From Candidatus Cottocaccamicrobium excrementipullorum (GTDB lineage: Bacteria > Bacillota > Clostridia > Lachnospirales > Lachnospiraceae), in contig DVFL01000006.1 in assembly GCA_018713255.1 (NCBI GenBank), positions 1-64,000 on the forward strand: a stretch of DNA of 64,000 nt. The letters are read 5' to 3'. Below the pieces are notes generated by a model. That model did not search any database. It was not told the origin of the DNA and was given only the letters and a program-made list of their open reading frames with translations. How positions within the stretch are numbered: position 1 is the first letter of the stretch; each line of letters opens with the position of its first letter. The translations under genes were made by a program, and so were the position numbers. Below are positions 57,505 to 64,000 of this stretch, piece by piece.

Positions 57505-58680
57505 ATGACCAATATGCTAGTAAGGCTGTTTGTGCCTAATTACCAAGACACAGAAGATCCTAAGGTCCGCACCCGGTACGGGATGCTCTCCGGAGTTGTG
57601 GGGATCATCTGCAATTTAATTTTATTTCTTTCTAAAATGCTCATCGGCCTTTTGACGAACAGTATTTCTGTCATGGCAGATGCTTTTAATAATCTTTCTG
57701 ACGCGGCCTCCTCCATTATTGGCTTTGTGGGAGCGAAAATGGCAGGAAAACCAGCTGATGAAGATCATCCTTTCGGGCATGGGCGGATTGAATATATTTC
57801 CGCTTTTATTGTGGCCTTCCTGGTGATCCAGGTAGGCTTTTCCTTGTTTAAAACCTCTGTGGGGAAAATTATCCATCCAGAGGAGATGGTTTTTCAGCCA
57901 GTCTCAGTGGTAATCCTTTTGCTGTCTGTGGCAGTTAAGTTATGGATGGGGTTGTTTAACAAAAAGCTGGGGAAGCAGATTAATTCTTCAGTAATGCTGG
58001 CTACTTCTGCAGATTCCCTGGGAGATGTGCTTGCCACCTCTGCCACCATTGTTTCTATATTAGTTTATGGCATTTTAGGGTGGAATATAGATGGAATTGT
58101 GGGATTATGTGTGTCGGCAGTGGTATTGCTGGCTGGAGTTAACATTGCGAAAGACACTCTGGAGCCTTTAATCGGTGCGCCCATTGACCATCAGCTCTAT
58201 ACGGAAATCAGCAATTATGTGGAAAGCTTTGACGGAATTGTAGGCACCCATGATTTGATTATTCACAATTACGGTCCTTCCAGAAGTATGGCTTCGATTC
58301 ACGCAGAGGTGCCTAATGATGTGGATATTCAGATTTCTCATGAGATTGTTGACCGAATTGAGCAGGAAGCTTATAAACGGTTTCATATCTCTTTGGTGAT
58401 CCATATGGACCCGGTGGAGACGAAAAACGAACAGTATCTTAAGCTTCGCCAGATGCTGAACGAGGTGCTGGATGAAGTGGATTCCCGTCTCCAATTTCAT
58501 GATTTTCGCATGGTCAATGGAAAGGAACGGATTAATCTGATTTTTGATCTGGTGGTTCCAAGGGACTATAAGTACAGCCAGTACGACCAGCTGAGAGATC
58601 GTATTACCCGAATGGTCCAGGAACGGGATAAACGATGCAAGTGCGTCATTAATGTGGAAAACAGCTACTGCGCAGAGTAA
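57505..58680 (+). CDS. Cation diffusion facilitator transporter
   Basis: 391 aa, six membrane helices and a C-terminal cytoplasmic domain. SVMADAFNNLSDAASSIIGF and DEDHPFGHGRIEYISAF carry the metal-site D and H residues; the second site is ATSADSLGDVLATSATI. Exports divalent metals such as Zn or Mn by proton exchange. An extended C-terminus of about 90 residues follows the usual dimer domain. Confidence 0.92.
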   Translation: MTNMLVRLFVPNYQDTEDPKVRTRYGMLSGVVGIICNLILFLSKMLIGLLTNSISVMADAFNNLSDAASSIIGFVGAKMAGKPADEDHPFGHGRIEYISAFIVAFLVIQVGFSLFKTSVGKIIHPEEMVFQPVSVVILLLSVAVKLWMGLFNKKLGKQINSSVMLATSADSLGDVLATSATIVSILVYGILGWNIDGIVGLCVSAVVLLAGVNIAKDTLEPLIGAPIDHQLYTEISNYVESFDGIVGTHDLIIHNYGPSRSMASIHAEVPNDVDIQISHEIVDRIEQEAYKRFHISLVIHMDPVETKNEQYLKLRQMLNEVLDEVDSRLQFHDFRMVNGKERINLIFDLVVPRDYKYSQYDQLRDRITRMVQERDKRCKCVINVENSYCAE

Positions 58681-58775
58681 CTGGAGAAGCAAAGAGACGA
58701 AGAAATATTTTGATGGGAAATGCAATAACTTTTTCGTTTCCTGCATTAATTAAGTAGGGAAAGGAATTCCAATCC

Positions 58776-59348
58776 ATGTTGATTTTGGATACCTTAAGTT
58801 TTCCGGAGCTTCCAGAACAGGCAGTCAATGAGGACCTGTTAAAACAAGTTGGGGAAGGAAGTCAGGAAGCATTTAAGAAATTATATGAGAATACGGATAA
58901 AGCCTTATATGGGTTCATTCTGTCCATTTTACGGAATTCCTATGATGCTGAAGAAGTGATGCAGGAAACGTACATGAAGATTTGGACTTCGGCTTCTGGC
59001 TATCAGGCGCAGGGAAAACCCTTGGCCTGGATGTTTACCATTGCCAGAAATCTCTGCTATATGAAATTTCGGGAGCAGAAATATCAGGCGGACGTGGGGC
59101 TTGAGGAGTTAAACCAGGGAGAGAACGGGGAGTTCTGTCCTCAGATTGAAAACGCGGCGGATAAACTGGTTCTCCAGGCAGCTTTGAGGGCTCTTAAGGA
59201 GGAAGAACGGCAGATTGTACTGCTTAAGAATTCTTCGGGGCTTAAGCACAGGGAGATTGCTCAGATTATGGGAATGCCTCTGGCTACCGTATTATCAAAA
59301 TACAACCGGGCGATGAAAAAGCTGGAACATTATTTAAGAGAGGAGTGA
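58776..59348 (+). CDS. ECF-type sigma factor
   Basis: 190 aa. Region 2 (EAFKKLYENTDKALYGFILS, then YDAEEVMQETYMKIW) and region 4 (LKHREIAQIMGMPLATVLSK) are clear; no region 3. Directs transcription of a stress or envelope regulon. Its stop overlaps the start region of the RsgI-like gene, a classical sigma/anti-sigma pair. No ECF-type promoter could be assigned in the 95-bp gap upstream. Confidence 0.88.
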   Translation: MLILDTLSFPELPEQAVNEDLLKQVGEGSQEAFKKLYENTDKALYGFILSILRNSYDAEEVMQETYMKIWTSASGYQAQGKPLAWMFTIARNLCYMKFREQKYQADVGLEELNQGENGEFCPQIENAADKLVLQAALRALKEEERQIVLLKNSSGLKHREIAQIMGMPLATVLSKYNRAMKKLEHYLREE

Positions 59349-59353
59349 GACAG

Positions 59354-61396
59354 GTGGAGAGCAGGAAAAAAGCCAATACAGAATATAACCGGAAAAATAT
59401 CGAACAGCATCTGGCGTCTGCTCTGAACGCTGCCACTCCTGATGTGTGGTCAAAACTTGATTTGACAGTTCCTCAGGATAAACCGGAAAAAGGCCAGGAA
59501 AAACAAAGGCCAAAAGCCTCTGTGCTGTGGATGCGGCGTCATATGGGAGGAGCAGCGGCAGCAGCCTGTATCTGCCTTCTGGCGGTTGGCGGAAAGGCTT
59601 ATCATTACGAATGTGTTCAGGTGGTTTCTCAGGTGGGAATTGATGTGAATCCCAGTGTGAAGCTGTCCTTAAACCGCAGAGACCGGGTGGTCCAGGCGGA
59701 GGGGCTTAATGAGGACGGGGCCGCCTTGCTGGAAATGGAACAGATGAAGGGCTGGCCGGTGGAAGCGGCGGTGAACCAGGTGGTAGATGCTCTGGCAGCC
59801 CGGGGATATTTCGATGAGGCTGAGCAGGAGCATGCAGTGCTGGTGTCTGTTGCCGGAAGCACGGCGAAACGAGCGGAAGCGGTAAAATCCACAGTATCAT
59901 CTCAGGTAGAAACTGCCCTGGCGGAAAAGCAGGTTAAGGCTGTGGTCTATGATCAAACCGTCGAAGTGACGCCGGAGCTGGAAGAGCTGGCGGATACCTA
60001 CGCCGTTTCTTTGGGTAAAGCAGAATTTATAGGACAGCTGGTGAGTCAGAATCCATCTTTAAGTCAGGATGCCCAGGGGACTTTTGACCGGATGATGGAC
60101 CAGACTATGGAGGAGCTGAATCAGGAGATCAATGAGTATTCTTATTCTACGAATGCCAACGTAACGATCATCGCGGCAGAACCGGCTGAGGATTCTTCTC
60201 AGGAGAATATGCCGGAGGTTCTTACGAGAGAGGAACGGAGAGACCGGAGAAAAGAGCGGGCAAAAGACCGGGAAGAAGTCAGAGAAGAAGCCGGTCAGGA
60301 GGAAGGTTTGGCTGAAGAGGAAGATCAGATTCGCCAGTCGGAGGAACTTCAGAAGCTGCCTCAGGATACAGAAGAGCTGCCGGAAGAATCATCCGCCTCA
60401 CAGCCAGAGAGTTCCGTTTCTCAGAATGAGAAATGGGAGCCGGAGTCAGAGCCTGAATTAGAATCTGCAGCAGAGGATCAGGAAGAAGCTGAATCAGAAA
60501 CTTCAGATGACGCTGATGCTGTATGGCCTCTTCCAGAAGAGTCTCTTCCAGAAGAAGAATCTCAGCCGGAAGAAGAGGAAGAGCTGGCCTCTCCTTCTTC
60601 AGTTGAACAGATCCAGGAAGAGGAAGAATCAGGAGGCTCACCTGATTTGAAAGAAGGGGAGACTATTAAAGAGGGTGCTCCTGAAGAAGAAAATCCAGAA
60701 GAAGTAAATTCGGAAGAAGCTGATTCAGAAGAAGTCGATTCAGAAGAGGCGGATTCGGAAGCATCCAGTTCAGAAGAATCCGATACCGATGAAGTAAATT
60801 CGGAAGAGGCGGATTCTCAGGATAAGGAGGAGCAGGCGGTTCCTTCAGATCTGGAGACGGAAGAGTCTAAAGCCTCCCAGGAACCAGAAGATACGGAAAC
60901 AGCAGAAGCCTCAGAAGAAGAATCCTCAGAAGAAGAATCCTCAGAAGAAGAGAAGTCAACGGTCAAGAAAGAATCTTTGGCGGAAACAGCTGATCAGGAG
61001 AGGAACAATAAAGAGGAAATTCATCAGGAGGAACTCTTGGCGGAGGAGTCTCAGACAGAGGAGGAGCAGACAGCCTTTGAAGAAGAGGAGTTGGTACAAG
61101 AAGAGGGCGGGAGCCGGATTATTCACAGCTCGCAGGGGCAGTTTGACGGAGAAGGTCCGGGCGATATGATTACCGAGCCGCTGACGGGAACGATGATTAC
61201 CAGCAATGGTACCCAGATTATCTTCGAGACGATAGAGGAAGAAGAAAAAGAGCCGGAATATGCTTCACAGTTCCTCAGCGAGCTGGAACGCCAGCTTTTG
61301 GAGAAGGGGCCGGGAGCCTTTATCAGCAATGAACCAGTCTATTTTGCTGATCCTCGCCGGGTGTTTGGCACTGTGATTTGGGTGGGTGACAGGTAG
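59354..61396 (+). CDS. RsgI-like membrane anti-sigma factor with acidic stalk
   Basis: 680 aa from GTG at 59354, AGGAG 8 nt upstream. The N-terminal 60 residues lie in the cytoplasm, a membrane helix (GGAAAAACICLLAVGGKAY) follows, then the RsgI-type outer domain (VGIDVNPSVKLSLNRRDRVV). Residues about 280-560 are a low-complexity Glu/Ser stalk (SEEADSEEVDSEE), probably spanning the cell wall. The last 80 residues fold again. It should hold the sigma factor inactive until an outside signal arrives. Confidence 0.85.
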   Translation: MESRKKANTEYNRKNIEQHLASALNAATPDVWSKLDLTVPQDKPEKGQEKQRPKASVLWMRRHMGGAAAAACICLLAVGGKAYHYECVQVVSQVGIDVNPSVKLSLNRRDRVVQAEGLNEDGAALLEMEQMKGWPVEAAVNQVVDALAARGYFDEAEQEHAVLVSVAGSTAKRAEAVKSTVSSQVETALAEKQVKAVVYDQTVEVTPELEELADTYAVSLGKAEFIGQLVSQNPSLSQDAQGTFDRMMDQTMEELNQEINEYSYSTNANVTIIAAEPAEDSSQENMPEVLTREERRDRRKERAKDREEVREEAGQEEGLAEEEDQIRQSEELQKLPQDTEELPEESSASQPESSVSQNEKWEPESEPELESAAEDQEEAESETSDDADAVWPLPEESLPEEESQPEEEEELASPSSVEQIQEEEESGGSPDLKEGETIKEGAPEEENPEEVNSEEADSEEVDSEEADSEASSSEESDTDEVNSEEADSQDKEEQAVPSDLETEESKASQEPEDTETAEASEEESSEEESSEEEKSTVKKESLAETADQERNNKEEIHQEELLAEESQTEEEQTAFEEEELVQEEGGSRIIHSSQGQFDGEGPGDMITEPLTGTMITSNGTQIIFETIEEEEKEPEYASQFLSELERQLLEKGPGAFISNEPVYFADPRRVFGTVIWVGDR

Positions 61397-61446
61397 AAGG
61401 CCGCCTGAGAAGGTTTCGGCGGTACAACTTGAATGGAAAGAAAAAT

Positions 61447-61482
61447 ACAGCCATGTCTTGCAGAAAAGATGTGGCTGTTTTT
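61447..61482 (+). terminator. Terminator of the sigma/anti-sigma operon
   Basis: ACAGCCA (61447-61453) and TGGCTGT (61472-61478), extended inside by CAT/ATG-type pairs, followed by TTTTT. It lies before the second alpha-galactosidase, separating the two units. Confidence 0.7.
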
Positions 61483-61519
61483 CTGCGATAGAAAAGAGAA
61501 AGACAAGGAGTGCAATCGT

Positions 61520-63721
61520 ATGGCAATTCTTTTTAATCAAAACACAAAGGTGTTTACCCTGCAGACTAAAAACTCCGCCTATCAGATGAAGATGATTGAC
61601 TATGGAGTGCTGATCCATCTCTATTATGGAAAGAGGCTGGAGGACTGCGATTTATCTTATTTGATTCAGAGATCTGACCGGGGCTTCTGCGGCAATCCTT
61701 ATGAAATGCAGCATGACAGAACCTTTTCTCTGGATTATTTTCCTCAGGAGTATTCCTGCTTCGGCATAGGAGATTATCGGAGCGATGCGGTGCGGGTGAT
61801 CAATGGGGATGGAAGCAATGCAGTGGATTATCGGTTTTCTTCATACCGGATTGAACCGGGGAAATACCGTTTAGAAGGAATGCCTTCCATGTATGGAGAG
61901 GAAGGAGAAACTCTGGTGATTACCATGAAGGATCAGAGTACCGGCATGGAGCTGGAACTTTATTACGGCGTGTTTGAACAGGATGATGTGATTACCAGAG
62001 CCGCTCGTATTGTAAACGGTACGGGAGATAAGGTGTATGTAGACCGGGCCATGTCTCTGTGCCTGGATTTTATGAGAGCAGATCTGGATTGGATTCATTT
62101 TTATGGAAAGCATGCTATGGAGAGAGAATTTGAACGCAGTCCCCTCCAGCACGGCAGACAGGCAATCGGATCGGTGAGAGGAGCCTCCAGCCATCAGCAC
62201 AATCCATTTGTGATTCTCTGCGGAAAAGAAACGGGAGAAGATTGGGGAGAATGCTGGGGAATCAGTCTGGTTTACAGCGGCGGATTTTATGCAGAGGCGG
62301 AGGTAGACCAGTTTAATCAGACCCGGCTGATAATGGGAATCTCTCCGGACAACTTTTTATGGCAGCTGGAACCAGGAGAAGCGTTTCAGACGCCTGAGTG
62401 CCTGATGATTTATACGGATAAAGGATTAACCCAGCTGTCTCATCAATACCATCGTGCCGTGTTTAATCACATTATCCGGGGAAAATGGAAAGAAGAGCCA
62501 AGACCTGTGCTGATTAACAACTGGGAGGCTACGTATTTCCAGTTTACCGGAGATAAACTGCTGTCGATCGCCCGGGAAGCCAAGGAGCTGGGCATTGACA
62601 TGCTGGTGCTGGATGACGGCTGGTTCGGAAAGCGCAACAGCGACAATTCTGGTCTGGGAGATTGGCAGGTAAATGAAAAGAAGCTTGGCGGCTCTCTGCG
62701 GGAGCTGGCGGAAAAGATCAATGGAATGGGATTGAAATTTGGCCTGTGGTTTGAACCGGAAATGATTTCAGAGGACAGTATTTTGTATGCGAAACATCCG
62801 GACTGGGCAATCCGTATTCCCGGCCGTCCGGCCAATATAGGACGCAGTCAGCTGGTGCTGGATTTTTCCCGGGAAGAGGTAGTGGACGGCATCCAGGAGA
62901 TGGTGTTCTCCGTTTTGGATGAAGCGAATATTGAATATGTGAAGTGGGATTTCAACCGAAGCATTACTAATCTGTATTCCAGCGCCCTGCCGCCAGAACG
63001 CCAGGGAGAAGTGGCGCACCGGTACGTGCTGGGGCTTTACCGGTTCTTGGAGAATTTTGTAAACCGCTATCCCAATATCCTTCTGGAAGGATGCAGCGGA
63101 GGGGGAGGACGATTCGACCTGGGAATGCTGTATTACAGCCCGCAGATTTGGTGCAGTGATGATACAGACGCAGTAGAGCGGCTGAAGATCCAGTATGGAA
63201 CTTCCTTCGGCTATCCCATTTCTGCCGTAGGTTCCCATGTTTCTGCCTGCCCCAATCACCAGACTTTCCGGAAAACTCCTTTTGAAACCAGGGCGACAGT
63301 GGCTATGGCAGGAAGCTTTGGTTATGAGCTGGATCTAAACGCTCTCACCCCAGAGGAAAAAGAGGCGGTTAAGCGCCAGGTAAAGGAATACAAGGCTCAT
63401 TATCAGCTGATCCAGAGAGGCGATTATTACCGCCTTACTAGTCCTTATGGAAAATGCCGGGCAGCGGCCTGGTCTTTTGTTTCTCCTGACAGAAGGGAAT
63501 GTCTCTTCTGCGCGGTAATCACGCAGCTTCAGGCCAATCCAGACGGAGTGATCGTAAAGCTGAAAGGACTTAATCCTCAGGGCCGCTACCGGCTTGAAGG
63601 AACTGAGGAGATCTACAGCGGCAGCGCTTTGATGTACGGCGGTGTGCTGCTTCCAATTCCAAGAGAAGAATATGAATCTTACCGGTACTATTTTAAGGAA
63701 GAGGAACAGCCAGAGGCATAA
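61520..63721 (+). CDS. Alpha-galactosidase, GH36 (second copy)
   Basis: 733 aa, cytoplasmic. VLDDGWFGKRNSDNSGLGDW, nucleophile Asp in YVKWDFNRS, EGCSGGGGRFD, and acid/base Asp in QIWCSDDTDAVERL. Closely related to the enzyme at 49441-51636 but alone, with no transporter. The ATG at 61520 follows AAGGAGTGCAATCGT. Perhaps specialised for other chain lengths. Confidence 0.94.
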   Translation: MAILFNQNTKVFTLQTKNSAYQMKMIDYGVLIHLYYGKRLEDCDLSYLIQRSDRGFCGNPYEMQHDRTFSLDYFPQEYSCFGIGDYRSDAVRVINGDGSNAVDYRFSSYRIEPGKYRLEGMPSMYGEEGETLVITMKDQSTGMELELYYGVFEQDDVITRAARIVNGTGDKVYVDRAMSLCLDFMRADLDWIHFYGKHAMEREFERSPLQHGRQAIGSVRGASSHQHNPFVILCGKETGEDWGECWGISLVYSGGFYAEAEVDQFNQTRLIMGISPDNFLWQLEPGEAFQTPECLMIYTDKGLTQLSHQYHRAVFNHIIRGKWKEEPRPVLINNWEATYFQFTGDKLLSIAREAKELGIDMLVLDDGWFGKRNSDNSGLGDWQVNEKKLGGSLRELAEKINGMGLKFGLWFEPEMISEDSILYAKHPDWAIRIPGRPANIGRSQLVLDFSREEVVDGIQEMVFSVLDEANIEYVKWDFNRSITNLYSSALPPERQGEVAHRYVLGLYRFLENFVNRYPNILLEGCSGGGGRFDLGMLYYSPQIWCSDDTDAVERLKIQYGTSFGYPISAVGSHVSACPNHQTFRKTPFETRATVAMAGSFGYELDLNALTPEEKEAVKRQVKEYKAHYQLIQRGDYYRLTSPYGKCRAAAWSFVSPDRRECLFCAVITQLQANPDGVIVKLKGLNPQGRYRLEGTEEIYSGSALMYGGVLLPIPREEYESYRYYFKEEEQPEA

Positions 63722-63733
63722 TCAGAAAAACCG

Positions 63734-63774
63734 CGTCCCTGTCCGGCTTATCTGCAGGAAGAAGGACAGGGACG
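63734..63774. terminator. Inverted repeat after the second alpha-galactosidase
   Basis: CGTCCCTGTCC (63734-63744) and its complement (63764-63774), 11 bp. The T-rich side faces minus (CGGTTTTTC), so it may act mainly on minus-strand transcription, though position suggests it ends the GH36 gene. Confidence 0.5.
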
Positions 63775-63868
63775 GGCGGAATCTGAGCAGACAGGAAAAA
63801 TGTGAAAAATAAGAAATGAATCCCGGGAAAAGTCAGAAAATACATAAAAAAAACGAAAATAATAATAC

Positions 63869-63898
63869 TTGACGAAAGGGCATTCTTCGTGGTAGAAT
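63869..63898 (+). promoter_or_regulatory. Promoter of tRNA-Gln
   Basis: TTGACG (63869-63874), 18 bp, TAGAAT (63893-63898), 46 bp before the tRNA. Confidence 0.65.
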
Positions 63899-63944
63899 AA
63901 TGCTCGCAGTTGAGAAAACGCTGTATCAATTAATCAAATTGTAT

Positions 63945-64000
63945 TGGGCTATCGCCAAAGGGTAAGGCAACGGACTCTGACTCCGTCATTTTCAAGGTTC
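63945..64000 (+). tRNA. tRNA-Gln(CTG), cut by the window end
   Basis: Begins TGGGCTA; D-arm, anticodon stem ACGGA/TCCGT with loop CTCTGAC (anticodon CTG), variable loop and the first half of the T-arm (AAGGTTC) are present. The 3' part lies beyond the window. Confidence 0.88.

Noticed and set aside
60279-60641. Leu/Pro-rich minus-strand ORF
   Set aside because: Antisense shadow of the Glu/Ser repeats of the RsgI-like protein.
1-64000. CRISPR array
   Set aside because: No set of regularly spaced identical repeats with unique spacers was seen; the repeats found are att cores, arm sites, DGR repeats, operators and fibre-protein repeats.

Overview
The window reads as the chromosome of a gut Lachnospiraceae-type Firmicute (Clostridia). 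The signs are strong GGAGG ribosome sites, MsmEFG-type sugar ABC genes with GH36 alpha-galactosidases, FprA, and phage proteins of the PBSX/Xkd type. It carries one apparently complete temperate prophage of about 45 kb integrated in a tRNA-Gly gene. A 50-bp direct repeat of the tRNA 3' part (193-242 and 45165-45214) marks attL and attR.

Host left flank (1-238): tRNA-Pro(TGG) and tRNA-Gly(GCC). Prophage lysogeny and accessory block (about 243-4100, mostly minus strand): integrase, a predicted antisense small RNA, a MazF-like protein, a glycine-zipper protein, an ImmA-like protease and an XRE repressor. A divergent operator region (4120-4240) leads to a Cro-like protein. Early plus-strand block (4248-16073): a noncoding purine-rich repeat tract, an annealase-like protein with an SSB-like tail, a PD-(D/E)XK exonuclease, a HerA-type ATPase, replication proteins, a Holliday-junction-type nuclease, and an ArpU/RinA-like late regulator. 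Late block (16078-43142): terminase, a diversity-generating retroelement (target protein, VR, TR, reverse transcriptase), portal, head, contractile tail, baseplate, fibres, holin and amidase. Right-end cassette (43169-44871): small genes controlled by two promoters that share an identical 18-bp palindromic operator.

The most striking system is at the start of the late block. The tRNA gene at 16284-16357 has the hallmarks of an initiator tRNA (C1xA72 mismatch; three G:C pairs next to the anticodon loop) but carries anticodon UAU instead of CAU. Immediately downstream, at least twelve late genes have no ATG, GTG or TTG at the position set by the Shine-Dalgarno site. They have ATA there, followed by typical second codons and conserved N-termini. 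They are the DGR target (18707), portal (22417), DUF2213 protein (25484), major capsid (27294), gp10-like (29577), sheath (30743), tube (32126), tape measure (33195), LysM/XkdP-like (35255), XkdS-like (37307), fibre (39421) and holin (41547). I infer that the phage makes its own AUA-decoding initiator tRNA as an early product of its late transcript and uses it to translate virion and lysis genes. That would be a translational gate on lytic development. As far as I know this is not a described phage strategy, but I could not search.

Host right flank (45215-64000): an AraC regulator facing an MsmEFG-GH36 operon for alpha-galactosides, a MATE transporter, FprA flavodiiron protein, a small XRE regulator, an aminotransferase-VanZ-TruA-CDF run, an ECF-type sigma factor with an RsgI-like membrane anti-sigma protein, a second GH36 alpha-galactosidase, and the start of tRNA-Gln(CTG).
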